64,000 nt of DNA from Pseudomonas fluorescens (GCF_003732425.1 NZ_MOBX01000014.1:548816-612815); one strand, 5' to 3'; counted from the stretch's first letter, positions 16,671 to 25,447 are shown. Notes: generated by a model from the sequence alone, not told the origin. A program made the numbers and translations.

Positions 16671-16865
16671 ATGGCCAGAGTGATTCTGGAGATCGATACG
16701 CAGCTGTATCGAATGTTGAAAGCGGCAGCCGAGACCAATCAACTCAGTCTTGAAGAGGAGTGTTGCCGGCGCTTGGCGGGCGGCGAGCGCCGTTCGCACT
16801 ATCTGCAGGCCTTGCTGGCCGAACTGCGCGCCGAGGATGAACAGCGGCGCGCCAATTCGAGATGA
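16671..16865 (+). CDS. Small conserved protein, possible ribbon-helix-helix fold
   Basis: 64 residues with an excellent ribosome site (AAGGAGG) 9 bases before the ATG, which makes it a real gene. The start ARVILEIDTQLYRMLKAAAE, followed by a second helix LSLEEECCRRLAG, has the beta-helix-helix arrangement of Arc/MetJ-type DNA-binding proteins. The C-terminal part is charged and helical. Its stop abuts the stop of the convergent gene at 16866 with no gap. No function is assigned. Confidence 0.65.
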   Translation: MARVILEIDTQLYRMLKAAAETNQLSLEEECCRRLAGGERRSHYLQALLAELRAEDEQRRANSR

Positions 16866-17291
16866 TTACTTCTTCTTCGCCGGGGCCGCTTTCGGGCAAT
16901 CCGATTCCTGGTAGCTGGCGGAGCCGATCGCCTTGTTGGTTTTTACTTCCGTGAAGTCGTAACGCATGATCGCGCCCTTGGCCATCAGCTTACGGTACGA
17001 CGGGTTGTTGCACACCGAGGCGCCCAACTGGAAATACACGGCTTTAGGGTCAGCACGCATCTTGTCGGCGTGGCTTTTTTGCACGCTCAGGTGGTTGATC
17101 AACTGAGTGCCTTCAACGGTGTAGCCCTGATCAAGAATGTCTTCATTGATTGCGCGTGGCGTGCCGACGCTGCTTTGGGCGGCGACGTTGCGCAGCTCGC
17201 GGTTCAGATTCTGCTCACTCAGGGATGCAGCCTGAGCGGTGAAGGACGACGCCAGCAGAATGGCAGCGGTGGGAACGATAAGGCGCAGCAT
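16866..17291 (-). CDS. Secreted protein, PA3611-like
   Basis: 141 residues from the ATG at 17289-17291; the frame is open further upstream but the sequence there is not protein-like. Residues 1-22 are a signal peptide (LRLIVPTAAILLASSFTAQA) and the mature protein starts near ASLSEQ. Two Cys residues (in ASVCNN and ESDCPK) could form a disulfide; the tail is Lys-rich. The place between recA and a DTW protein matches PA3611 of P. aeruginosa, a small exported protein of unsettled function. Confidence 0.8.
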   Translation of the reverse strand: MLRLIVPTAAILLASSFTAQAASLSEQNLNRELRNVAAQSSVGTPRAINEDILDQGYTVEGTQLINHLSVQKSHADKMRADPKAVYFQLGASVCNNPSYRKLMAKGAIMRYDFTEVKTNKAIGSASYQESDCPKAAPAKKK

Positions 17292-17480
17292 GAAACTCTC
17301 CTGATTCGGTGACTGGTGGTTCGACCAGCCCCGTGACTGTGCGTTCAGTGGCGGCGAATTATAGGGGAGCCGGTCGGGAGGGTACAGGCTTGTGCCCGTC
17401 GCTCTGATAAACTGCCGGCCTTTATTGCCCTGCCGAGTGTTGTTCGTGTCGAGTTTCCCTGTCTGCCGGCGCTGCCCGCG

Positions 17481-18227
17481 ATGAATCATGCCCCCAACGC
17501 CGTAGCTCGCCTGCGCGATCAGCGTGAAGACGAAGGCATCAAGCCGATTCAGGCCCGTGGCTTTCGCTCCGAGCGTTGCCGCGATTGCCGGGTGATCATC
17601 AGCCATTGCCTGTGCGCCTGGCGTCCGACTGTCGAAACCCGTTCGGGCGTGTGCCTGATCATGACCGGCAAAGAAGTGTTCAAACCGAGCAACACCGGTT
17701 GGCTGATTGCCGACGTCGTGCGCGACAACCACGCGTTTATCTGGTCGCGCACCGAGCCCGATCCGCAGATGCTGGCGCTGCTCAATGATCCGCAATGGCA
17801 ACCGTATCTGGTGTTTCCCGGCGAATACGTGGAGCCGTCGCGAGTGACCAATACTGTCGCGATCGATAGCAACAAGCGCCCGCTGTTCATTTTGCTCGAT
17901 GCCACCTGGACTGAGGCACGGAAGATTTTCCGCAAGAGCCCGTATTTCGACCGTTTGCCGATTCTCAGTCTGCTGCCCGACAAACTTTCGCGCTACCGCT
18001 TGCGCCGTTCAACCCGCAGCGAGCACTTATGCACCGCCGAAGTCGCGGCTTTGTGCCTGGAGCTGGCCGGTGACAGCGACGCCGCCTCGGCGCTGGACGC
18101 CTATTTCGACGTGTTCAGCCAGCACTACCTCGGTGCCAAACAACAGTTGGACATGAATGAATCGACGCCGGCCCACGCCGAGTTGTTGCCCTATATACGA
18201 AAGCCGCAGCCGGAGTTGGCCCAATAG
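17481..18227 (+). CDS. DTW-domain tRNA-uridine aminocarboxypropyltransferase
   Basis: 248 residues. The N-terminus has the Cys cluster CRDCRVIISHCLC and the core holds LLDATWTEARKIFRKSP, the DATW form of the DTW motif, followed by RYRLRRSTRSEHLCTAEVAA. DTW proteins such as E. coli TapT transfer the 3-amino-3-carboxypropyl group of S-adenosylmethionine to U47 of tRNA. The substrate tRNA here is not known. The upstream region has no strong ribosome site, so the exact start is less certain. Confidence 0.85.
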   Translation: MNHAPNAVARLRDQREDEGIKPIQARGFRSERCRDCRVIISHCLCAWRPTVETRSGVCLIMTGKEVFKPSNTGWLIADVVRDNHAFIWSRTEPDPQMLALLNDPQWQPYLVFPGEYVEPSRVTNTVAIDSNKRPLFILLDATWTEARKIFRKSPYFDRLPILSLLPDKLSRYRLRRSTRSEHLCTAEVAALCLELAGDSDAASALDAYFDVFSQHYLGAKQQLDMNESTPAHAELLPYIRKPQPELAQ

Positions 18228-18450
18228 TGGCCCATACTGTACAAGCCAGCGGCCGTGCTGCTTGACCACCCCGTCTTCGCTGGGCATGCTTGGCGCCGAT
18301 TAGGGTGCGGCCAAGGTTTGAAACGCCGTGTTTGCTGATGATTGGCGTTGAACGTGCCCCTGTAGATACCGCTTTCAAGCGGCATCTTGAGTTGCTTTGG
18401 CCAGCCCGGAATGCACCGGGTCTGCCATCAAAAACAGGATCATTTGAAAA

Positions 18451-19101
18451 ATGGCCACATACGACATCCTGATTGCCGATGATCACCCCCTGTTTCGTAG
18501 CGCCCTGCATCAAGCGGTGACGCTGGGCCTTGGCCCGGATGTTCGGCTCGTGGAAGTGGCGAGCATCGCCGAGCTGGAAACACGCCTGACCGAAAAAGCT
18601 GACTGGGATCTGGTCCTGCTGGACCTGAACATGCCCGGCGCTTTCGGGTTTTCCGGGTTGGTCATGCTACGCGGACAGTACCCGCAGATTCCGGTGGTGA
18701 TGGTCTCGGCGCAGGAAGAGGCCTCGGTGATGGTCAAATCCCGTGAGTTCGGCGCCAGTGGTTTTATTCCCAAGTCCAGCGACCTCAGCGTGATTCAGGA
18801 AGCCGTACGCAAAGTGCTCGATGGCGATGTGTTCTGGCCGCCACAAGCGTTCGAGGCGGTCAGTGTTTCCGACGAAGCCAAAGCCGCCAGCGATGGTCTC
18901 GCCAGCCTGACGCCGCAGCAGTTCCGCGTGCTGACCATGGTCTGCGAAGGCCTGTTGAACAAGCAGATTGCCTATGAACTGAGCGTGTCGGAAGCGACCA
19001 TCAAGGCCCACGTCACGGCGATCTTTCGCAAGCTGAATGTGCGCACCCGCACGCAAGCGGCTTTACTGCTGCAACAACTTGAGTCAATTCCGAGCCAATA
19101 A
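18451..19101 (+). CDS. erdR: LuxR-family response regulator ErdR
   Basis: 216 residues. The receiver domain (1-120) carries the acid pair D10-D11, the phosphate-accepting D58 in LLDLNMPG, and K in FIPKSS. A C-terminal LuxR-type helix-turn-helix is seen in LTPQQFRVLTMVCEGLLNKQ. The sequence and the neighbourhood match ErdR (PA3604), which in P. aeruginosa works in ethanol-oxidation control. Its target genes here are not visible, and the gene stands alone with 223 bases before it. Confidence 0.85.
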   Translation: MATYDILIADDHPLFRSALHQAVTLGLGPDVRLVEVASIAELETRLTEKADWDLVLLDLNMPGAFGFSGLVMLRGQYPQIPVVMVSAQEEASVMVKSREFGASGFIPKSSDLSVIQEAVRKVLDGDVFWPPQAFEAVSVSDEAKAASDGLASLTPQQFRVLTMVCEGLLNKQIAYELSVSEATIKAHVTAIFRKLNVRTRTQAALLLQQLESIPSQ

Positions 19102-19176
19102 AGGCTGGCGTCTTCACGCTTTTTTGACTTTTGTTGATCTAGCTTTCCCCACTTCTTTTTGGTTGGTTTCTACTTT

Positions 19177-19539
19177 ATGTCACCTTTCAAGGGCCAGACC
19201 GGCCTGAAACGTATCCTCAATGCCTCCGGTTATTCGCTGGACGGCCTGCGCGCAGCTTTCACCGGTGAAGCGGCCTTCCGCCAATTGGTACTGCTCAATG
19301 TCGTGCTGATTCCGTTGACGTTCTTTCTCAATGTCAGCCGTGTCGAGCAGGCCGTGCTGATTGCCGTGTGCCTGCTGGCGCTGATCGTCGAGTTGCTGAA
19401 CTCGGCGGTGGAAGCGGCCATCGACCGCATTTCGCTGGAACTGCACCCGCTGTCGAAGAACGCCAAAGACATGGGCAGCGCCGCGCAATTCGTCGCACTG
19501 AGCATGATCGCGCTGGTGTGGGCAGTGATTCTGCTTTAA
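19177..19539 (+). CDS. dgkA: Diacylglycerol kinase
   Basis: 120 residues from the ATG at 19177. The protein has the DgkA layout: an amphipathic N-terminal helix and three membrane helices. The signature EAAFRQLVLLNVVLIPLTF and the catalytic stretch VELLNSAVEAAIDRISLE are intact. It phosphorylates diacylglycerol to recycle it into phospholipid synthesis. Its stop codon overlaps the stop of the convergent LysR gene by 4 bases. Confidence 0.96.
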   Translation: MSPFKGQTGLKRILNASGYSLDGLRAAFTGEAAFRQLVLLNVVLIPLTFFLNVSRVEQAVLIAVCLLALIVELLNSAVEAAIDRISLELHPLSKNAKDMGSAAQFVALSMIALVWAVILL

Positions 19540-20462
19540 GCGATTGTCGGCAAAACGATCTCGTCGCTGCGCTGCACCCCGGCGGTGAAAGCGCGGCACA
19601 GATCGAGAAACTCGCGCATGGCTGAAGTCTGATATTTCTGTTTATGCCAGATGAAGTAGAACTGCCGCGCCAGGTCCAGGTCCGGCGTCTCCACCGGCAC
19701 CAGACTGCCACGGCGGAACGCATCACGCAGTGCGAGCCGCGAGATACAGCCAATCCCCAGCCCCGATTCCACTGCGCGTTTGATCGCTTCGGTGTGTTCC
19801 AGCTCCAGACGGATATTCAGCGCGCTGCGATGATGCCGCATGGCCTGATCGAACGTCAGGCGCGTACCGGAACCCTGTTCACGCAAAATCCACGCTTCGT
19901 GAGTCAACTCTTCCATGGTCGCGCTGCCGCGTTGGGCCAATGGATGCTGCGGCGCGCAGAACACCACCAGCTCATCCTCGACCCAGCTTTGCACTTCGAT
20001 GTCCGGGTGGCTGCAATCGCCTTCGATTAGACCCAGATCAATTTCGTAGTGGGCGACTTGTTGCACGATATTGGCAGTGTTCTGCACGTGCAGCTTCACC
20101 TGGCTTTCCGGATGGCGCTGCATGAAGCTGCCGATCAGCAGGGTCGCCAGGTAATTGCCGATGGTCAGTGTCGCGCCCACCGACAGCGAGCCGAAACCGG
20201 ATTTGCCGTTGAGCAGGTCTTCGATTTCCTTGGCCTGATCGAGTAGCGCCACCGCTTGTGGCAACAGCTGTTTGCCGAGGGCGTTGAGGCTCAGCCGTTT
20301 GCCGGCGCGGTCGAACAGCTGGCAGCTGGATTGGCGCTCGAGTTCGGTGATCGACGTGCTGGCGGCCGACTGCGAGAGGTTGAGCAGACCCGCAGCACGG
20401 GATACGCTTTCCTGCTGAGCGACGGCGACGAAGACTTGCAGTTGACGGAGAGTAAATCGCAT
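19536..20462 (-). CDS. finR: LysR-family regulator FinR
   Basis: 308 residues from the ATG at 20460-20462 (MRFTLRQLQVFVAVAQQES); the frame is open beyond it but the extension lacks homology. The N-terminal helix-turn-helix is at about 15-60, with SRAAGLLNLSQSAASTSITE, and the C-terminal effector domain follows. It is transcribed away from fpr, 133 bases apart, the arrangement known for FinR, which activates fpr under oxidative and other stress in Pseudomonas. The operator is expected in that gap. Confidence 0.9.
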   Translation of the reverse strand: MRFTLRQLQVFVAVAQQESVSRAAGLLNLSQSAASTSITELERQSSCQLFDRAGKRLSLNALGKQLLPQAVALLDQAKEIEDLLNGKSGFGSLSVGATLTIGNYLATLLIGSFMQRHPESQVKLHVQNTANIVQQVAHYEIDLGLIEGDCSHPDIEVQSWVEDELVVFCAPQHPLAQRGSATMEELTHEAWILREQGSGTRLTFDQAMRHHRSALNIRLELEHTEAIKRAVESGLGIGCISRLALRDAFRRGSLVPVETPDLDLARQFYFIWHKQKYQTSAMREFLDLCRAFTAGVQRSDEIVLPTIA

Positions 20463-20595
20463 ATCGATATAACCGATAACCCTTATCTTAATAATCCAGT
20501 TAACAGATATTGTCGTCGCTATTAGAATGCGATGCAATTGCGCACCGTCGCCTTCAAAAGCCAGCGCAGACCCAATATCCAGGAGTCAAACGTAC
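20463..20595. promoter_or_regulatory. finR-fpr intergenic control region
   Basis: 133 bases of AT-rich DNA between divergent genes (for example TAACCGATAACCCTTATC). FinR and fpr promoters must lie here; no single operator is assigned. Confidence 0.6.
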
Positions 20596-21375
20596 ATGAG
20601 CAACATGAACCACGAGCGTGTCCTCAGTGTTCATCACTGGAACGACACTCTGTTCAGCTTCAAGTGCACCCGCGATCCGGGCCTGCGCTTCGAGAACGGT
20701 CAGTTCGTGATGATCGGCCTGCAACAGCCCAACGGCCGGCCGCTTATGCGCGCTTACTCGATCGCCAGCCCGAACTGGGAAGAGCATCTGGAGTTCTTCA
20801 GCATCAAGGTGCAGGACGGCCCGCTGACCTCGCAACTGCAGCACTTGAAAGAAGGCGACGAGATCATCATCTCGAAGAAGCCTACCGGCACTCTGGTTCT
20901 CGACGACCTGAACCCGGGCAAGCACCTGTACCTGCTGAGCACCGGCACCGGTCTGGCGCCGTTCATGAGCGTGATTCAGGACCCGGAAACCTACGAGCGC
21001 TTTGAGAAAGTGATCCTGGTTCACGGTGTGCGTTACGTCAACGAAGTCGCCTACCGCGAATTCATCACCGAGCACCTGCCGCAGAACGAGTTCTTCGGCG
21101 AGGCGCTGCGTGACAAGCTGATCTACTACCCGACCGTGACTCGCGAGCCTTTCGAGAATCAGGGCCGTCTGACCGACCTGATGCGCAGCGGCAAGCTGTT
21201 CAGCGATATCGGTCTGCCACCGATCAACCCGCAGGACGACCGCGCGATGATCTGCGGCAGCCCGAGCATGCTCGACGAGACCAGCGAAGTGCTCGACAGC
21301 TTCGGCCTGAAGATCTCGGCGCGGATGCGCGAGCCGGGTGATTACCTGATCGAGCGTGCGTTCGTCGAGAAGTAA
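20596..21375 (+). CDS. fpr: Ferredoxin-NADP reductase
   Basis: 259 residues from the ATG at 20596, preceded by AGGAGTC; a second ATG three codons on is possible. FAD-binding RAYSIAS and the pyrophosphate/NADP-binding GTGLAPFMS are present. It moves electrons between NADPH and ferredoxin or flavodoxin and supports iron-sulfur cluster repair. It is expected to be under FinR control. A strong terminator follows. Confidence 0.97.
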   Translation: MSNMNHERVLSVHHWNDTLFSFKCTRDPGLRFENGQFVMIGLQQPNGRPLMRAYSIASPNWEEHLEFFSIKVQDGPLTSQLQHLKEGDEIIISKKPTGTLVLDDLNPGKHLYLLSTGTGLAPFMSVIQDPETYERFEKVILVHGVRYVNEVAYREFITEHLPQNEFFGEALRDKLIYYPTVTREPFENQGRLTDLMRSGKLFSDIGLPPINPQDDRAMICGSPSMLDETSEVLDSFGLKISARMREPGDYLIERAFVEK

Positions 21376-21385
21376 GCCCCCCCTA

Positions 21386-21426
21386 AAAAGCCCCCATTGC
21401 CTATGCAGGCAATGGGGGCTTTTTTA
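21386..21426 (+). terminator. Intrinsic terminator after fpr
   Basis: A 14-bp stem (AGCCCCCATTGCCT with AGGCAATGGGGGCT), 4-base loop and a TTTTT run. Confidence 0.92.
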
Positions 21427-21462
21427 TGCCTGAAATATTTCCTTCATGCCTGCCACGATCCA

Positions 21463-21547
21463 TGTAGGAGCTGCCGAAGGCTGCGATCTTTTGATCTTGA
21501 TCTTAAAAAGCAAGATCAAAAGATCGCAGCCTTCGGCAGCTCCTACA
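21463..21547. repeat. Palindromic repeat pair (GATCAAAAGATCGCAGCC family)
   Basis: Two inverted copies of the unit with TGTAGGAGCTGCCGAAGGC at one end. The family recurs at 29064, 49278 and 62140. Confidence 0.92.
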
Positions 21548-21559
21548 TTGGGCGCGGCC

Positions 21560-22267
21560 TCAGGCCGTGGCAGGAATGACTTCGAGTACGCGGATCTGCT
21601 CAGGCGTCGGGTAATGCCAGCGCACATCCAGATCCCAGAATTGCGCGCCGTATTCGCGTTCTGGCGCCGGGGTTTGGTAGGCCGGACGCGGATCCTGGGC
21701 CAGGCACTGCTCGATCAGCTCGACCAACGGCTCGCCAAGGCGCTGAGCGTGCGTGTGCGCCTGTTTCAGTGCAGCGTCCGTCCACTGCACGTCAATCAGT
21801 TGCGGCGCGGCACTGGCGATGCTGTTGGAGGCGCCGGGGATAATATCGGCGTACGGTACGTAGGGTTTGATGTCGAGAACCGGCGTGCCGTCGAGCAGGT
21901 CAATGCCGGAGATGAACAGCCGATTGGCTTCGACTTTGTCCAGCTTCACCACCGATTGACCGATGCCGTTTGGCCGGTGTGTGGCGCGGGTGGCGAACAC
22001 GCCCATGGACTTGTTGCCGCCCAAACGGGGCGGGCGCACTTTCAGGCGCGGTTTGTCCTCAAGCGCCTGATGGAACAGAAACAGCAGCCACACATGGCTG
22101 ACCTGTTCCAGGCCCTGCACGGCGTCACCCTGATCGAACGGCGTCACCAGTTCCAGCACGCCACGGGCGGCGGGGGCCAATTGCGGTTGGCGGGGGATGG
22201 CGAATTTCTCCTTGAAGCAGGAGCGCACGAAGCCGATGGGGGAGACGCTGTAAGTCATGGTTTGCAT
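21560..22267 (-). CDS. trmO: tRNA (N6-threonylcarbamoyladenosine37-N6)-methyltransferase
   Basis: 235 residues, the usual TrmO length. The family's N-terminal signature (SVSPIGFVRSCFKEKFAIPR, then LVTPFDQGDAVQGLEQ) and the SAM-binding LRVKPPRLGG-type stretch (KVRPPRLGGNKSMGVFATR with HRPNGIGQS) are intact. The enzyme methylates the t6A37 of some tRNAs. The first ATG is at 22267; a second at 22258 is also possible. A REP pair separates it from the next gene. Confidence 0.92.
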   Translation of the reverse strand: MQTMTYSVSPIGFVRSCFKEKFAIPRQPQLAPAARGVLELVTPFDQGDAVQGLEQVSHVWLLFLFHQALEDKPRLKVRPPRLGGNKSMGVFATRATHRPNGIGQSVVKLDKVEANRLFISGIDLLDGTPVLDIKPYVPYADIIPGASNSIASAAPQLIDVQWTDAALKQAHTHAQRLGEPLVELIEQCLAQDPRPAYQTPAPEREYGAQFWDLDVRWHYPTPEQIRVLEVIPATA

Positions 22268-22335
22268 TCGAAGCGGGGCGGGGTGCGCATGATAACCCGG
22301 CGGGCTTCAAGTCTGGTGCTGCTAGGGCTGGCCTA

Positions 22336-22410
22336 TTCGCGAGCAGGCTCGCTCCCACAGGGGTTGTGTGCATGACACAGATCCAATGTGGGAGCGAGCC
22401 TGCTCGCGAA
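22336..22410. repeat. REP palindrome pair (GAGCGAGCCTGCTCGC family)
   Basis: Two inverted units, TTCGCGAGCAGGCTCGCTCC and its reverse complement, facing each other across 27 bases. Confidence 0.93.
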
Positions 22411-22426
22411 GGCCGCACCGCCGATG

Positions 22427-23197
22427 TCAGAGGCTAAACCCACCATCCAGCGGAATAATATTTCCGGTCATATAAGCCCCTGCCGTACTCGCCAGACTGA
22501 TCGCCAACGCCGCCATCTCTTCCTCCCGCCCCCAACGCTTCATCGGGATCAACGCGGTGTCCTCAGCCAACGCCTGCTGATCATTGCCAATATGCTGAGT
22601 CATCTTGCTCGGAAAGCGCCCCGGCGCAATCACATTGACGTTGATGTGCTGGCTCACCAGTTCGCGGGCGAGAATCCGCGACAATTGGTGTAGGGCGGCC
22701 TTACTTGGCCCGTAGGCATACGCCTGCTCACCAAACGAAGAAATCCCCGCCACCGAACCAATGTTGATAATCCGCGCCGGGTTCGCCGCCGAACCAGCCT
22801 TGCGCAACAGCGGCAGAAATTGCTGGATGCAGCTGAACACCGAGGTCACGTTGAGCTGCATGACTTTTTCCCAGCCCTTGACCGGGTAACTTTCCAGCGG
22901 CGCGCCCCACGTGGTGCCGGCGTTGTTCACTAGAATATCCAGATGGGTGATCTGCTCGCCCAGGCGTGCGGCCAGTTCCTGCACGCCTTCTTCGGTCGCA
23001 AGGTTCGCCGCCACGCCGTGGCACTTGCCCAAGGCGCTGAGCTCTGCCGCGGTTTGATGGCAGGCTTCGGCGTCGCGCGAGCAGACGTAAACGCGCGCGC
23101 CAGCCTCGACAAAGGCTTTGGCGATCATTTTGCCGATACCACGGGTGCCGCCGGTCACCAGAGCGGTGCGGCCTTGCAGGGAAAAATACGGGTGCAT
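22427..23197 (-). CDS. rhlG: Short-chain reductase RhlG homologue
   Basis: 256 residues, the same as P. aeruginosa RhlG, with matching start (HPYFSLQGRTALVTGG) and end. The Rossmann motif TGGTRGIG, NNAGT, and the catalytic YGPSK are in place. RhlG is an NADPH-dependent beta-ketoacyl reductase; its proposed role in rhamnolipid and polyhydroxyalkanoate precursors has been disputed. The label therefore follows sequence and not function. The gene lies alone on its strand with no partner. Confidence 0.88.
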   Translation of the reverse strand: MHPYFSLQGRTALVTGGTRGIGKMIAKAFVEAGARVYVCSRDAEACHQTAAELSALGKCHGVAANLATEEGVQELAARLGEQITHLDILVNNAGTTWGAPLESYPVKGWEKVMQLNVTSVFSCIQQFLPLLRKAGSAANPARIINIGSVAGISSFGEQAYAYGPSKAALHQLSRILARELVSQHINVNVIAPGRFPSKMTQHIGNDQQALAEDTALIPMKRWGREEEMAALAISLASTAGAYMTGNIIPLDGGFSL

Positions 23198-23288
23198 GGC
23201 GAGTCCTGAGTGCTAGGGATCAATACACCCTAGTCGTCAGCCGCAAAAAGCGGAGCCACTATTTTCGCAGGGAATGAACGGTCATGCG

Positions 23289-23319
23289 CTGCGGTGGCGA
23301 CCATCAGTCGCCACCGCAG
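23289..23319. other. Perfect 12-bp hairpin downstream of the DUF1456 gene
   Basis: CTGCGGTGGCGA pairs with TCGCCACCGCAG across a 7-base loop, 7 bases after the stop of the DUF1456 gene. No T-run follows on either strand. It may stabilise the 3' end of the transcript. Confidence 0.6.
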
Positions 23320-23326
23320 AAGGGGA

Positions 23327-23797
23327 TCAGGCCGGGCGAACGCGCAGGGTCAGACCCTTGAGGAAGTTGCGCAGCAACTGGTCGCCGCATGGGCGGTAGT
23401 TGGTGTGGCCAACCTTGCGGAACAGCGCGCTCAGCTCAGGCTTGGACACCGGGAATTCGGCGGCCTTGAGGATCGCGTGCATGTCGTCTTCTTTCAGCTC
23501 GAAGGCCACGCGCAGCTTTTTCAGGATGATGTTGTTGGTCACCGGCACTTCGATCGGCTGCGGCGGACGGCTTTCGTCCTTGCCACGCTTGAAGATCACC
23601 AGACCGTCGAGGAAGTGCGCGATGACTTCGTCCGGGCAGCGCACGAAACCTTCTTCGTCTTCTTCTTTCTTGTCGAGCCAGGTCACTACGTCAGCGAGCG
23701 CCACTTCCATGCCGCCGAGTTTGATGATCTCGACCACCTTCTTGTCGCTGATGTCGAGCATGTAGCGCACGCTGCGCAGTACGTCGTTATGAACCAT
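23327..23797 (-). CDS. DUF1456 family protein (YehS-like)
   Basis: 156 residues with two repeats of the DUF1456 domain, each about 65 residues: VLRSVRYMLDISDKKVVEII and later NNIILKKLRVAFELKEDDMHAI. Each repeat ends in a Phe-Leu helix (AHFLDGLVIFKRG; RNFLKGLTLRVR). The family is conserved in gamma-proteobacteria and has no agreed function. The gene stands upstream of the S4-domain gene on the same strand, 69 bases apart, with no obvious operon link. Confidence 0.88.
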   Translation of the reverse strand: MVHNDVLRSVRYMLDISDKKVVEIIKLGGMEVALADVVTWLDKKEEDEEGFVRCPDEVIAHFLDGLVIFKRGKDESRPPQPIEVPVTNNIILKKLRVAFELKEDDMHAILKAAEFPVSKPELSALFRKVGHTNYRPCGDQLLRNFLKGLTLRVRPA

Positions 23798-23866
23798 GTG
23801 GGTAATCCTGATGCGTTGTGGGCAGCACGCGGGCGCGCTGCCGGAATGTGTGGCGGCAGTGAAGTC

Positions 23867-24577
23867 TTAGAACTTCTCTTTGCCGGACAGGTAGCGCCAT
23901 TGGCCGACCGGGACCTTGCCGATCGAGACGCCGCCGATGCGGATGCGGCGGATTCCGACGACCTTCAGGCCGACCGCTTCGCAGAACTGGGCGATGATCC
24001 CCGGCTGCGGGTTTTTCATGGCGAAGCGCAGACGGTTTTCGTTCTGCCAGCTGGCCTTGACCGGCGGCAGTTCCTTGCCCTTGTGGGTCAGGCCGTGCTG
24101 CAAGCGGTTGAGGCCGTGAGCGACCATGTCACCTTCGACCTCGACCACGTATTCCTGCTCGATCTTCGCGGCGTCAGCGGTGAGCTTGCGCAAGATCTTC
24201 CAGTCCTGGGTGAACACCAGCAGGCCGCTGGCCTTGGCTTGCAGGTCGGCGCTGGCGGTCAGGCGCAGGAAGTGCCCGCGCAAAGGGCGCTTGCTGAAGC
24301 GGTGCTCTTCGCTGAGGGTTTCGGCGCTGAGCGACTGCATGGCGGTCTCGACGTCCATACCGGCCGGCGCGTTGAGCAGGATGGTCACCGGCTCCGGCGC
24401 AGTGGCTTTGGCGTCCTTGTCGAGCTCGACCTTCTGATCGCCGACCTTGAATTGCGGCTCATCAATGACTTCGCCGTCCACGGTGACCCAGCCGCCCTCG
24501 ATGAACAGCTCGGCCTCCCGGCGGGAGCAACCGACCAGTTCGATGAGGCGTTTGGAGAGGCGAATCGGGTCAGTCAT
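23867..24577 (-). CDS. Pseudouridine-synthase-like S4 protein, catalytic Asp replaced
   Basis: 236 residues from the ATG at 24575-24577. Residues 5-55 are an S4 RNA-binding domain (RLSKRLIELVGCSRREAELF). The rest is an RsuA/RluF-type synthase fold. In active members the motif is GRLDxDT(S/T)GL; here the aligned stretch is SADLQAKASGLL, so the nucleophilic Asp position (113) is Gln and the Arg position is Asp111. The enzyme is therefore probably inactive as a pseudouridine synthase, or it uses a shifted Asp. It may act as an RNA-binding protein. It stands alone on the minus strand. Confidence 0.85.
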   Translation of the reverse strand: MTDPIRLSKRLIELVGCSRREAELFIEGGWVTVDGEVIDEPQFKVGDQKVELDKDAKATAPEPVTILLNAPAGMDVETAMQSLSAETLSEEHRFSKRPLRGHFLRLTASADLQAKASGLLVFTQDWKILRKLTADAAKIEQEYVVEVEGDMVAHGLNRLQHGLTHKGKELPPVKASWQNENRLRFAMKNPQPGIIAQFCEAVGLKVVGIRRIRIGGVSIGKVPVGQWRYLSGKEKF

Positions 24578-24664
24578 GACAGGGCCGTAACAAAAAAGGG
24601 GTGGGCATTGTACCTGTGTGGCGCCGGTTAAGCCCGGTTCCATTTACACGGTGTTCGTATTCCT

Positions 24665-24751
24665 TGTGGGAGCCAGCCTGCTGGCGATTGCATCACCGCG
24701 GTGTATCTGACTGACCGCGGTGCCTGCATCGCTAGCAGGCTAGCTGCCACA
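24665..24751. repeat. REP-like palindrome pair, diverged
   Basis: TGTGGGAGCCAGCCTGCTGGCG and an inverted GCTAGCAGGCTAGCTGCCACA, a variant of the REP unit with CCAGC/GCTGG arms. Confidence 0.75.
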
Positions 24752-24768
24752 GTTGTTTTTGGGTTGTG

Positions 24769-25242
24769 TCAGCCGTTACTGGTGCGTTGTTGGTTTTGGC
24801 GCAAACGCATGTGCAGCAACGGGTACGGCTGGCCCATGCCATCCACCTCCGAGCGGCCGATCACTTCAAAACCCTGCTTGAAGTAAAAGCCCAAGGCCTG
24901 CGGGTTCTGTTCATTGACGTCGAGTTCATCGGCATTCAAATGTTGCAGGGCGTAATTGAGCAGTTTTTTGCCCAATCCCTGGCCGCGATGGGTGGGGTCG
25001 ATGAACAGCATCTCGATCTTGCCCGCTGCAACTCCGGCAAACCCGGTGATGCGCTGATTGGCGTCTTTGGTGCAGACCAGCATCACCGCATCCAGATAAC
25101 GGGTGAGCACCAGGTTGCGCAACAGTTCGATGTAGCTGTCCGGCAGAAAATCATGGGTCGCACGAACCGAGGCCTCCCAGACCCGGGTCAGTTCCTGATA
25201 ATCGCTAAGTTTCGGTGTGTGGATGACCGAATGGTGACGCAT
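24769..25242 (-). CDS. GNAT-family N-acetyltransferase
   Basis: 157 residues. The acetyl-CoA-binding loop is RGQGLGKKLLNYA at about residue 86, and the downstream LDVNEQNPQALGFYFKQGFEV matches motif B. The substrate cannot be told; related proteins acetylate small molecules or protein N-termini. Upstream (25302) is the terminator of the rimO unit, so this gene has its own promoter. Confidence 0.85.
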   Translation of the reverse strand: MRHHSVIHTPKLSDYQELTRVWEASVRATHDFLPDSYIELLRNLVLTRYLDAVMLVCTKDANQRITGFAGVAAGKIEMLFIDPTHRGQGLGKKLLNYALQHLNADELDVNEQNPQALGFYFKQGFEVIGRSEVDGMGQPYPLLHMRLRQNQQRTSNG

Positions 25243-25301
25243 GCCCGTCTGCCTCTTGTCCGTTTCAAGGGAGTCCGTCCCCCGCTAAACGATAGCCGTA
25301 A

Positions 25302-25337
25302 AAAAGCCCCGCATCTTGTAAAAAGAGTGGGGCTTTT
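25302..25337 (-). terminator. Intrinsic terminator after rimO
   Basis: Read on the minus strand: AAAAGCCCCAC pairs imperfectly with GCGGGGCTTTT across a long loop, followed by TTTTTTACGG. Confidence 0.75.
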
Positions 25338-25357
25338 CAATACAACACTATTCCCTT

Positions 25358-25447
25358 TGTGGGAGCGAGCCTGCTCGCGAAGGCGTTGGTTCAGTCAACA
25401 TTTTCAGCAAGTGACCCACTGCATTCGCGAGCAGGCTCGCTCCCACA
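25358..25447. repeat. REP palindrome pair (GAGCGAGCCTGCTCGC family)
   Basis: Two inverted units across 40 bases, just downstream of rimO. Confidence 0.93.

Noticed and set aside
17292..17801. N-terminal extension of the PA3611-like gene
   Set aside because: The signal peptide start at 17291 explains the protein; the upstream part overlaps the DTW gene in antisense.
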